From positions 98,255-162,254 of the forward strand of contig NZ_MBES01000021.1 in assembly GCF_001954195.1 (NCBI RefSeq): a stretch of 64,000 bases of DNA, in the 5' to 3' direction. The notes under the pieces were generated by a model. The model had not been told where the DNA came from and searched no databases. It saw only the letters and a program-made list of their open reading frames with translations. Position 1 is the stretch's first letter; each line of letters begins with the position of its first letter. This DNA comes from Mycobacterium sp. IS-1264 (GTDB taxonomy: Bacteria > Actinomycetota > Actinomycetes > Mycobacteriales > Mycobacteriaceae). The position numbers and the translations under genes were made by a program. Below, one piece after another: positions 51,737 to 59,672 of the stretch.

Positions 51737-52603
51737 CTAATCCTCCTTGCAGGCCGCGGCAATTCGACGCCATTGCTCGCGCGGGAACGCCGTCGGGTCA
51801 GCGGTTAGGACCTGGACGCAGACGTGGTCGGCGCCGGCCGAACGATGCTCGGCGACCCGGCGCATGATCGCGTCCTCGTCGCCCCAGGCGATGATCGAAT
51901 CGAAGAGCCGATCGCTGACCTGTGCCAAGTCGTCGTCCGAGAACCCACTGCGCAGCAGGTTATTGGCGTAGTTCGGCAACGCCAAATATGCACGCAGCCA
52001 ATCGGTTCCGATGGCGCGCGCCTCCTCGGCCGTATCGCACAAGATCGCGGTCTGCTCCGGCAACAGCAACGGTCCTTCGCCCAATGCCGCACGGGCGGCG
52101 GCGGTGTGCTCCGGGGTGACGAGGTAGGGGTGGGCGCCGCGGGCGCGGCTCGCGGACAACGCCAGCATTTTGGGGCCCAGCGCGGCCAGGACCCGCGATT
52201 CGGCGGGCACCGGTGACGGCGCGGCATCCAGCCCGTCCAGGAACGACGCCGTCGCCGCCAGCGGTTTGCGGTAGCGCCCGGGCTGGCCGGCGTCGACGAG
52301 CGGCGCGTGGCTGACCCCGATCCCCAGCAGGAACCGCTCCCCATGCTCGCCTGTCAACGCCGCATAGGAATCGGCGACATCACCGGCCGAGTGCATCCAG
52401 AGATTGAGGATCCCGGTGGCGATCACCGTGCGTTTGGTCGAGGCGAGCAGGTGACCCACCGCGTCGAACACCGGGCCGCCCACGTCCGGTATCCACAGCG
52501 CCGTAAAGCCCAGCTCATCCAATTCGGCTGCTGCATCGGCGGATTCGGCTTGGTCGCCGTAGCGAAGCTGACTACTCCATACCCCGACACCGGTGAGTTC
52601 CAT
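51737..52603 (-). CDS. LLM class F420-dependent oxidoreductase
   Basis: The 288-residue product is a luciferase-like (LLM) TIM-barrel enzyme. It shows GVWSSQLRYGD at residues 7-17, LDELGFTALWIPDVGG near 28-43, ERFLLGIGVSHAPLVD near 97-112, and a C-terminal VQVLTADP. In mycobacteria this branch uses reduced F420 rather than FMN. The start overlaps the flavin monooxygenase gene by 32 bases, so both are cotranscribed. The substrate is unknown. Confidence 0.85.
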   Translation of the reverse strand: MELTGVGVWSSQLRYGDQAESADAAAELDELGFTALWIPDVGGPVFDAVGHLLASTKRTVIATGILNLWMHSAGDVADSYAALTGEHGERFLLGIGVSHAPLVDAGQPGRYRKPLAATASFLDGLDAAPSPVPAESRVLAALGPKMLALSASRARGAHPYLVTPEHTAAARAALGEGPLLLPEQTAILCDTAEEARAIGTDWLRAYLALPNYANNLLRSGFSDDDLAQVSDRLFDSIIAWGDEDAIMRRVAEHRSAGADHVCVQVLTADPTAFPREQWRRIAAACKED

Positions 52604-53825
52604 CGGTCGTCATCCCTCTCGCAGCACTTCCCGCGTAGTCTTCGTACTGCATCGAGTCGTAGAGCCGCACGCCCTTGGCATTCAACCTTGCGAGCGCCTT
52701 GGTGAGCCCCGCGGGCATTATCGAGATCAGCTGGGCTCCCCGGGTGAGCGCCCACACCCCGGCGGCGGAGCCGGGGACCAGGCTCTTGGCCACGGTGCGC
52801 GCAAACGCACGGCTGCGGCGCACCGGGTCGATCATCTGCCGTTCGTAGGCCGCGAACGCCTGCGCGTAGTCCCCGTTGGCTTGCGCGAGTTCACCGGCGA
52901 GCACGTAGGCGCCCAGCACCGCGATGCTGGTGCTGCCGCCGACCGCGGGCCCCGGGCAGTACCCGGCGTCGCCCACCAGCGTGACCCGTCCGCGCGACCA
53001 GCTGTCCAGCGTCAACTGGGTGATCGAGTCGAAGTAGAACGTCGGTGCGCGGTCGAGCTCCTCGAGCCACCCGTCCACCGTCGCATGCATCCCGGCAAAT
53101 CCAGCGCGGAGTAACTCCTTCTGCCGCAAGGCATCTCGGTAGTCATATTCGAGTTCTTCCTTGCTGCGAAACATGAACAACACTCGCGCGTCGTCCAATG
53201 GTTGCGCGGTGTAGATTCCGGCGAGACGGCCGACGCCGACGTGGACGACCATCTCTTTCTCGCGCGCAAGGGTTTTCGGCGCCGAGAGCACTGCCAGGTA
53301 CCCGCCGAGAAATTGCGTCCGTCCCGCGTCCTCCCCGAAGACCAGGCGCCGCACGTTCGAGTGCAGCCCGTCGGCGCCGATCACGACGTCATACCTGCGG
53401 GGTGGCGCGTGCTCGAAAATTACCTCACCGTCGGGGGAGATGGCCGTGATCGAGTCGCCGAACAGGTACTCGACCCGGTCGCGGCCGGCGTCGTAGTACG
53501 CCTCGCTCAGGTCATCTCGCATGATCTCGACGTGACGATCGGATGCGGCGCCGACAGCCTTGGTGATGTCCACGCGGACGGGCCGCCTCGCGCCCTCCCG
53601 ATAAATCGTCCCGGTGTCGGTGCCGGTGGCCAGCGCCTCGATTCTCGGCAGCACACCCATCTTCTCCGAGATCTCCATGGCCGGGCGGAACAGATCGACG
53701 GCGTGGCCGCCGGTCTTGCGCAATGCGGGCGCGCGCTCGACGACGGTGACGTCGAACCCGTATCGGGTGAGCCAGTAGGCGAGCACGGGGCCCGAGATGC
53801 TGGCGCCGGAGATCAGAATTTGCAT
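52572..53825 (-). CDS. FAD-dependent monooxygenase (aromatic hydroxylase type)
   Basis: From ATG 53825 (AGGGAGG upstream) the product has 417 residues. It shows the FAD dinucleotide motif GASISGPVLAYWL near residues 6-18, the DG segment VVIGADGLHSNVRR near 155, and the GD motif VTLVGDAGYCPGPAVGGSTSIA near 280-300, as in para-hydroxybenzoate hydroxylase-like enzymes. It hydroxylates an aromatic or polyketide-type substrate with NAD(P)H. It is the first gene of a minus-strand run with an F420-type oxidoreductase and two methyltransferases, so a joint modification pathway is possible. Confidence 0.87.
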   Translation of the reverse strand: MQILISGASISGPVLAYWLTRYGFDVTVVERAPALRKTGGHAVDLFRPAMEISEKMGVLPRIEALATGTDTGTIYREGARRPVRVDITKAVGAASDRHVEIMRDDLSEAYYDAGRDRVEYLFGDSITAISPDGEVIFEHAPPRRYDVVIGADGLHSNVRRLVFGEDAGRTQFLGGYLAVLSAPKTLAREKEMVVHVGVGRLAGIYTAQPLDDARVLFMFRSKEELEYDYRDALRQKELLRAGFAGMHATVDGWLEELDRAPTFYFDSITQLTLDSWSRGRVTLVGDAGYCPGPAVGGSTSIAVLGAYVLAGELAQANGDYAQAFAAYERQMIDPVRRSRAFARTVAKSLVPGSAAGVWALTRGAQLISIMPAGLTKALARLNAKGVRLYDSMQYEDYAGSAARGMTTDGTHRCRGME

Positions 53826-53902
53826 GGCGACCTCCCTGGAGCCTCTCCAGGTTAAGTAATCGCTCATCGTTGCACAGCGCGGCGGGGCTAGAGTGCCTTG
53901 CT

Positions 53903-54892
53903 ATGCGTTTCGGTCTCTTCATCCCACAGGGCTGGCGAATGGATTTGGTCGGCATCGAACCCGAAAAACACTGGGCGGTGATGCGGGACCTGGCCACCTA
54001 CGCCGACGACAGCGCATGGGATTCGCTGTGGGTCTACGACCACTTCCACACCGTGCCGATGCCGACGGGTGAAGCCACCCACGAGGCGTGGTCGCTGATG
54101 GCGGCATACGCGGCGAGCACGTCGCGGATCAAGCTCGGCCAGATGTGCACGGCGATGAGCTACCGCAACCCCGTCTATTTGGCCAAGGTGGCCGCGACGG
54201 TCGACATCGTCTCCGGAGGCCGGATCCAGATGGGAATCGGCGGCGGCTGGTACGAACACGAATGGCGCGCTTACGGTTACGGCTTTCCGTCGGCCGGGGT
54301 GCGGTTGGGTCGGCTGGACGAAGGCGTGCAGATCATGCGCGACGCCTGGCGCGACGGCAAGGTCAGCTTCGACGGGCAGCATTATCAAGTCGACGGTGCC
54401 ATCGTGGCCCCGAAACCATTGCAGCCCAACGGCATTCCGCTCTGGATCGCCGGCGCTGGCGAGAAGGTGACTCTACGCATAGCCGCGAAATACGCGCAGT
54501 ACACCAACTTCTCGCCGGAACCCGCGGCCTTCGCCCACAAGTCGGAGGTGCTGGCGCAGCATTGCCGCACGCAGGGCACGGAGTTCGACGCCATCGTGCG
54601 CTCGGCGAACTTCACCGCGCTGCTCGGAACGTCCGACGCCGACGTCAAAGACCGGCTGCGGCGAGTGCGCGACCGCATGGTCGACTATGTGCCCGAATCG
54701 GCGGCCGACGCGATGCTTGCCGGTGGCAGCGGACCGGATTCGGCGACCGGCACACCGGAGCAGGTGATCGAGCGGATCGCGAAGGTCCGCGACCTGGGCT
54801 GTGAGTATGCGATCTGCTATTTCCCGGAGGCGGCGTATGACCGCTCCGGCATCGAGCTTTTCGAGCGCGAAGTCATTCCCGCGCTGAGCTAG
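53903..54892 (+). CDS. LLM class F420-dependent oxidoreductase
   Basis: The 329-residue product is a TIM-barrel LLM enzyme: RFGLFIPQGWRMDL at the start, WDSLWVYDHFHTVPMP near residues 43-58, DIVSGGRIQMGIGGGWYEHEW near 103-123 and a C-terminal QVIERIAKVRDLGCEYAICYFPEAAYD. TAGAGT at 53889-53894 lies eight bases before ATG 53903, consistent with a leaderless message. It is divergent from the monooxygenase gene and convergent with the small ABM gene, the stops overlapping by four bases. F420 use is inferred from the family. Confidence 0.87.
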   Translation: MRFGLFIPQGWRMDLVGIEPEKHWAVMRDLATYADDSAWDSLWVYDHFHTVPMPTGEATHEAWSLMAAYAASTSRIKLGQMCTAMSYRNPVYLAKVAATVDIVSGGRIQMGIGGGWYEHEWRAYGYGFPSAGVRLGRLDEGVQIMRDAWRDGKVSFDGQHYQVDGAIVAPKPLQPNGIPLWIAGAGEKVTLRIAAKYAQYTNFSPEPAAFAHKSEVLAQHCRTQGTEFDAIVRSANFTALLGTSDADVKDRLRRVRDRMVDYVPESAADAMLAGGSGPDSATGTPEQVIERIAKVRDLGCEYAICYFPEAAYDRSGIELFEREVIPALS

Positions 54893-55182
54893 ACGTCGGA
54901 TGTGACGTACCGCGTTTTGACCGGAGGCGAGGCCAGCAGGGGAGGCAGCTCGGTCAGTTTTCCCTCGCCGGCACGAAAGCTGCGATAGGCCTCGTCGTGC
55001 TCGACGGTGTCCCAGAGTTCGTAGACGATCCAGTGGGCTTCGTCGTTCTCGTCGACGAGCACATCGGTGCGGAGATTCCCCTCGAACGCCCGGGTGTCGC
55101 GCAGCGCCCGGCCCATCACGTCGCGCGCCGCGGGCACCGCTTCCGGATTGAACCTGAGTTCGAGCAGCACCGTGACCGGCAT
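54889..55182 (-). CDS. Antibiotic biosynthesis monooxygenase (ABM) domain protein
   Basis: The 97-residue product is a single ferredoxin-like ABM domain: VLLELRFNPEAVPAARDVMGRALRDT, GNLRTDVLVDENDEAHWIVYELWD and a final TRYVTSDV. AAGGAG precedes ATG 55182. Such dimeric proteins are cofactor-free oxygenases or simple binding proteins. It is convergent with the LLM gene. No specific substrate is visible. Confidence 0.82.
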   Translation of the reverse strand: MPVTVLLELRFNPEAVPAARDVMGRALRDTRAFEGNLRTDVLVDENDEAHWIVYELWDTVEHDEAYRSFRAGEGKLTELPPLLASPPVKTRYVTSDV

Positions 55183-55497
55183 GTCGTCTCCTTTGTATTG
55201 CGACCGGGGATCCCAAGATAACCGGCGCCGTACCGCGGCGAGCCACGCGGCGCGGCGATTGTCCTATCGGCCTCACCGGCCACATGGGTATCAGGAGGAG
55301 ACCACGACCCGATCTATGAAAGCGATAGCGCGGGCGATATCGCTTTGGGGAGGTGCTTGTTGGTCGACCCGCGTCGCCGGCCCGCGACGGGCGCACCAGA
55401 TGAGAACGAGATTTCCACTTTTATCGAATGCTGTTGTACCTTTCAGGGAGCGCATTATTGTGTGGCGGACTGCGGATGATCACTGGAGGATTCCTCG
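55183..55497. other. Gene-free leader with hairpin before the Zn-ribbon/thiolase operon
   Basis: This 315-base gap holds a perfect 9+9 inverted repeat, AAAGCGATA (55319-55327) and TATCGCTTT (55338-55346), with a 10-base loop. A run of sense codons through the middle has no ribosome site and no homology, so I do not call a gene. GGAGG precedes the start codon at 55498. Confidence 0.6.
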
Positions 55498-55911
55498 ATG
55501 CAGAAGGCACTCGCCCCTGACATCTCCACCTGGCCCGACGAGAGCCCGCAGCTGATCGGCAGCCGCTGCGGCAGCTGCGGTGCCACCACGTTTCCCGTGC
55601 AGCAGTGGTGTCCGCGCTGTAGCGGCGGTGAGATGAGCGAGCTGTTGTTGCCGCGCCGCGGAACGCTGGTGGCGTGGACGACCCAGGGCTTCCCGCCAGG
55701 GGCTCCTTACGCCGGCCCGACCGGTGACGATTTCGTGCCGTTCGGTGTGGGCCTGGTCCAGCTCGGCGACGTGATCCGCGTGGAGGGCCGGCTGACCGAG
55801 AACGACCCGGCCAAGTTGCAGTTCGGCCAGGAGGTCGAGCTCACCATGGTGCCGTTCACCACCGATGCCGACGGCGACGAGATCGTCACGTTCGCGTTCC
55901 GGCCGGTCTAG
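55498..55911 (+). CDS. Zn-ribbon/OB-fold protein (DUF35 family), partner of the thiolase-like gene
   Basis: The 137-residue product has an N-terminal rubredoxin-like zinc ribbon, with cysteine pairs in SRCGSCGAT and WCPRCSGG (residues 22-42), followed by an OB-fold domain (GTLVAWTTQGFPP, FGVGLVQLGDVIRVEGRL). This is the DUF35/ChsH2-like layout. Such proteins bind thiolase-like or Ltp-type enzymes and can bring acyl-CoA to them, as in steroid side-chain retroaldolase Ltp2-ChsH2. The next gene, 61 bases downstream, is thiolase-like and supports that role. Confidence 0.87.
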   Translation: MQKALAPDISTWPDESPQLIGSRCGSCGATTFPVQQWCPRCSGGEMSELLLPRRGTLVAWTTQGFPPGAPYAGPTGDDFVPFGVGLVQLGDVIRVEGRLTENDPAKLQFGQEVELTMVPFTTDADGDEIVTFAFRPV

Positions 55912-55972
55912 TGGCGATCGCGAGCGCGGTGAAGCGGGGTCGCCACAATCTGTCTGAGGGAAGGAGCCTGAG

Positions 55973-57118
55973 ATGACTAACGACGTGGCCATCATCGGCG
56001 TGGGCCTGCATCCATTCGGCAGGCATGACAAGACCGCGATGCAGATGGGCGCCGAGGCCATCCAGTCGGCGCTGAGCGATGCCGGCGTGGACTGGAAGGA
56101 CATCCAGTTCGGCTTCGGCGGCAGCCACGAGGTGTCCAACCCCGACGCGGTGACGCGGCTGGTCGGGCTCACCGGCATCACGTTCACCAACGTCTTCAAC
56201 GCCTGCGCCACCGCGGCCAGCGCCATTCAGCAGACCGCCGACACCATCCGCCTGGGCAAGTACGACCTGGGCATCGCCATCGGTTTGGACAAGCATCCGC
56301 GCGGCGCCTTCACCGACGACCCCGCCAAGCTGGCGCTGCCGCAGTGGTACGCGCAGAACGGGCAGTTCGTCACCACCAAGTTCTTCGGCATGAAGGCCAA
56401 CAAGTACATCCACGACCACAACATCTCCCAGGCCACGCTGGCCAAGGTGGCCGCCAAGAATTTCCGCAACGGCGCGTTGAACCCGAATGCCTTCCGCCGC
56501 AAGGCGATTCCCGAGGACGAGATTCTCAATTCGACGGTGCTGAACTACCCGTTGACGCAGTACATGTTCTGCGCGCCCGACGAGGGCGCCGCCGCGGTGA
56601 TCATGTGCCGCGCCGACATGGCCCACAAGTTCACCGACAAGCCGGTGTACGTGCGAGCCTGCGAGATCCGCACCCGCCGGTACGGCGCGTATGAGGTGCA
56701 CGCCACGTCGGCGCCGTTGGACGAGGATGCGTCGCCGACGGTGTATGCGGCCAAGGCCGCCTACGACGCCGCCGGCATCGGGCCTGAGGATGTCGACATC
56801 GCCCAGCTGCAGGACACCGACGCCGGTGCCGAGGTGATCCACATGGCCGAGACGGGGCTATGCGCCGACGGTGAGCAGGAGAAGCTGGTGGCCGACGGCG
56901 CCACCGAGATCCACGGCTCGATCCCGGTCAACACCGACGGTGGGCTGATCGCCAACGGTGAGCCGATCGGCGCGTCGGGGCTGCGGCAGATGCACGAGCT
57001 GGTGCGTCAGCTGCGCGGCGAGGCGGGCGAGCGCCAGGTGCCCGGCAATCCGCGCGTCGGCCTGGCCCAGGTGTACGGCGCGCCGGGCACCGCGTCGGCG
57101 ACCATCCTGTCGCTCTAA
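55973..57118 (+). CDS. Thiolase-like lipid-transfer protein family enzyme
   Basis: The 381-residue product (ATG 55973, AAGGAG upstream) has the thiolase fold. The nucleophile-position cysteine is in NVFNACATAASAIQQ near residue 82, but the usual NEAFA and CxGGG catalytic motifs are replaced by DTDAGAEVIHMAE and GGLIANGEPIGASGLRQ. This variation is typical of SCP-x/Ltp-type proteins that carry out aldol-type cleavage or other carbon-carbon reactions rather than plain thiolysis. The DUF35 gene directly upstream probably encodes its partner subunit. Confidence 0.87.
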   Translation: MTNDVAIIGVGLHPFGRHDKTAMQMGAEAIQSALSDAGVDWKDIQFGFGGSHEVSNPDAVTRLVGLTGITFTNVFNACATAASAIQQTADTIRLGKYDLGIAIGLDKHPRGAFTDDPAKLALPQWYAQNGQFVTTKFFGMKANKYIHDHNISQATLAKVAAKNFRNGALNPNAFRRKAIPEDEILNSTVLNYPLTQYMFCAPDEGAAAVIMCRADMAHKFTDKPVYVRACEIRTRRYGAYEVHATSAPLDEDASPTVYAAKAAYDAAGIGPEDVDIAQLQDTDAGAEVIHMAETGLCADGEQEKLVADGATEIHGSIPVNTDGGLIANGEPIGASGLRQMHELVRQLRGEAGERQVPGNPRVGLAQVYGAPGTASATILSL

Positions 57119-57151
57119 ATCGCCGGGCCTGAAACTGGTGAATGTCGAGCG

Positions 57152-57895
57152 TCAGAGGAAACTTCCGCCGCCGTTCACCGCTAGTGTCTGCCCGGTGAGG
57201 AAACCGTTGCCGATCATCATGAGGACCGCCTGACCGATCTCGTCGGGTGTGCCGATGCGGCCGACCGGCAGACGGTCCGCGACACCCGATTCCTTCAGCG
57301 GCACAGCCATTTCTGTGTCGATTAGTCCGGGCGCTATCGCATTGACGGTGATCCCATCGGCGGCAAGGCGCGCCGCATAGCCGCGGGTAAGGCCCTCCAG
57401 ACCCGCCTTGGACGCGTTGTAATGCACACCGATGTTTCCCGCGCCGCGAGCGGCGACGGACGAGACGTTCACGATCCGTCCCCAGCCTCGCTGCCGCATC
57501 CCCTGGACTACCGCCTGGATGCACAGGAACGCCGACTTCAAATTGACCGTCAGCGTCTGGTCGAAGTCCTCTTCGGTGATGTCGTCCACACCGCGGATGG
57601 TGGCGATACCGGCGTTGTTCACCAGCACGTCGATCGGACCGAGCTCCGATCCGACCTGCCCGGCCATCGCCTCCACTTCGGATTGCATGGCCACGTCCGC
57701 CCGCACCGAGATCGCCCTGCCTCCGGCCCGTTCGATCTCGGCAACCGTTGCGGCTGCCTCGTCCTGCCGATTGCGGTAGTTGACGGCAACCGCCGCCCCA
57801 GCCCGGGCCAGTGCCTGCGCGATGCCCCGACCGATTCCCCGGGATCCGCCGGTGACCAAAGCGACACGGTTGCTGAGCGCGATACGTTCGTCCAT
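57152..57895 (-). CDS. Short-chain dehydrogenase/reductase, FabG-like
   Basis: The 247-residue product has the SDR motifs TGGSRGIGRGIAQ near residues 15-27, NNAGIA near 94, the catalytic serine in NVSSVA near 144, and YNASK near 157-161. Length and the GFLTGQTLAVNGGGSFL ending resemble 3-oxoacyl-ACP reductases (FabG). It would reduce or oxidise a hydroxyl/keto group with NADP(H). It is convergent with the thiolase-like gene and could act in the same degradation route. Confidence 0.88.
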   Translation of the reverse strand: MDERIALSNRVALVTGGSRGIGRGIAQALARAGAAVAVNYRNRQDEAAATVAEIERAGGRAISVRADVAMQSEVEAMAGQVGSELGPIDVLVNNAGIATIRGVDDITEEDFDQTLTVNLKSAFLCIQAVVQGMRQRGWGRIVNVSSVAARGAGNIGVHYNASKAGLEGLTRGYAARLAADGITVNAIAPGLIDTEMAVPLKESGVADRLPVGRIGTPDEIGQAVLMMIGNGFLTGQTLAVNGGGSFL

Positions 57896-58010
57896 GACAC
57901 CGAAGGTAAGCCTTGCAGTGCGCGGTCGGCCAGGCGTCCCCCGCGTATCCGCCGTCGGCGTTTCGCAGTGCGTACACGTTCAGCGCAGCGAATGCTACCG
58001 GTTCACAACC

Positions 58011-59660
58011 CTAAATCGCCGGGCCCAGTAGGTCGTCCGCGTCGCGGATGATGTAGCCGTAGCCCTGCTCTGCCAAGAAGCGCTGCCGGTGTGCGGCGTA
58101 CTCGGCGTCCAGGCTGTCGCGCGCGACCACGGAATAGAACATGGCGCCACCGCCATCGTGCTTGGGTCGCAGCAATCGGCCCAGCCGCTGGGCTTCCTCT
58201 TGGCGGGAGCCGAAGGTTCCCGAAACCTGTACCGCCACAGAGGCTTCGGGCAAGTCGATGGAAAAGTTGGCGACCTTGGACACCACCAGCGTGGGCACCT
58301 CGCCACGGCGGAACGCATCGAACAGCTCCTCGCGCTCGCGGGTCCTCGTCGACCCCTGGATGACCGGAGCGTTCAGCTCGGCCCCAAGCTCGTCGAGCTG
58401 ATCGAGGTAGGCGCCGATCACCAGGGTCTGCTCGTCGGGGTGCTTTTCCAGAATCGATTTGACCACAGCGATTTTGGTGTGCACCGTCGAGCACAACCGG
58501 TAGCGTTCCTCGGGTTCGGCGGTGGCGTACATCATTCGTTCGTTGTCGGTCATGGTGACGCGCACTTCGACACACTCCGCCGGCGCGATCCAGCCCTGCG
58601 CCTCGATGTCCTTCCACGGCGCGTCATAGCGTTTCGGGCCGATCAGGGAGAAGACGTCGCCCTCGCGGCCGTCCTCGCGGATCAACGTGGCGGTCAGGCC
58701 CAGCCGCCGCTTGGACTGCAGATCGGCGGTCATCCGGAACACCGGTGCCGGCAACAGATGCACCTCGTCGTAGATGATCAGTCCCCAGTCACGGCTGTCG
58801 AAGAGCTCGAGATGGCGGTATTCGCCCTTGGTGCGGCGGGTGATCATCTGATACGTCGAGATGGTGACGGGCCGGATTTCCTTGCGTTCCCCGGAGTATT
58901 CGCCGATCTCGTCCTCGGTGAGCGAGGTGCGCGCCACCAGTTCCCGTTTCCATTGCCGGGCGGCGACGATGTTGGTGACCAGGATGAGCGTCGTCGCACT
59001 GGCTTTCGCCATCGCGGCCGCGCCGACCAGCGTCTTGCCGGCACCGCAGGGTAGTACGACTACGCCCGAACCGCCCGACCAGAACGAGTCCGCGGCCATC
59101 TGCTGGTAGTCGCGCAGGTGCCAGTCGTCCTGGTGCAGGCTGATCGGATGCGCCTCGCCATCGACGTAGCCGGCGAGATCTTCCGCGGGCCAACCGATCT
59201 TGAGCAGCATCTGCTTGACCCGGCCGCGCTCGCTGCCGTGGACGACGACGGTGTCGTCATCGATGCGCGCGCCGAGCATAGGTGCGATCTTCTTGTTGCG
59301 GAGCACTTCCTCGAGCACCGCGCGGTCAAGGCTGACCAGGGTCAGGCCGTGGGCGGGGTTCTTGACCAATTGCAGCCGGCCGTAGCGGGCCATGGTGTCG
59401 ACGATGTCGACCAGCAGCGGCTGGGGCACCGCGTAGCGCGAGTAGCTGACCAGCGCGTCGACGACCTGCTCGGCGTCGTGGCCGGCCGCGCGGGCGTTCC
59501 ACAGCGCCAGTGGCGTGATGCGGTAAGTGTGCACGTGCTCGGGCGCCCGCTCCAGCTCGGCGAACGGCGCGATAGCGGCACGCGCGGCCCCGGCCAGCTC
59601 GTGGTCCACCTCGAGCAGCACCGTCTTGTCGGACTGCACGATCAACGGCCCGTCAGTCAT
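58011..59660 (-). CDS. ercc3: XPB-type DNA helicase (Rv0861c ortholog)
   Basis: From ATG 59660 (in-frame ATG 59669 also possible) the product has 549 residues. The N-terminal damage-recognition part is followed by helicase motifs: Walker A PCGAGKTLV near residue 205, DEVH in IIYDEVHLLPAP near 302, the XPB RED-type motif IREDGREGD near 335, and motif VI QRLGRLLRPK near 500. Mycobacterial XPB is a 3'-to-5' helicase of the XPB/ERCC3 family. Rv0862c lies next to it in both genomes and probably works with it. Confidence 0.95.
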   Translation of the reverse strand: MTDGPLIVQSDKTVLLEVDHELAGAARAAIAPFAELERAPEHVHTYRITPLALWNARAAGHDAEQVVDALVSYSRYAVPQPLLVDIVDTMARYGRLQLVKNPAHGLTLVSLDRAVLEEVLRNKKIAPMLGARIDDDTVVVHGSERGRVKQMLLKIGWPAEDLAGYVDGEAHPISLHQDDWHLRDYQQMAADSFWSGGSGVVVLPCGAGKTLVGAAAMAKASATTLILVTNIVAARQWKRELVARTSLTEDEIGEYSGERKEIRPVTISTYQMITRRTKGEYRHLELFDSRDWGLIIYDEVHLLPAPVFRMTADLQSKRRLGLTATLIREDGREGDVFSLIGPKRYDAPWKDIEAQGWIAPAECVEVRVTMTDNERMMYATAEPEERYRLCSTVHTKIAVVKSILEKHPDEQTLVIGAYLDQLDELGAELNAPVIQGSTRTREREELFDAFRRGEVPTLVVSKVANFSIDLPEASVAVQVSGTFGSRQEEAQRLGRLLRPKHDGGGAMFYSVVARDSLDAEYAAHRQRFLAEQGYGYIIRDADDLLGPAI

Positions 59661-59672
59661 AGAACCCATTAT

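Noticed and set aside
55318..55496. Frame starting ATGAAAGCG in the gap before the Zn-ribbon gene
   Set aside because: It overlaps the hairpin, has no ribosome site and does not resemble a known protein.
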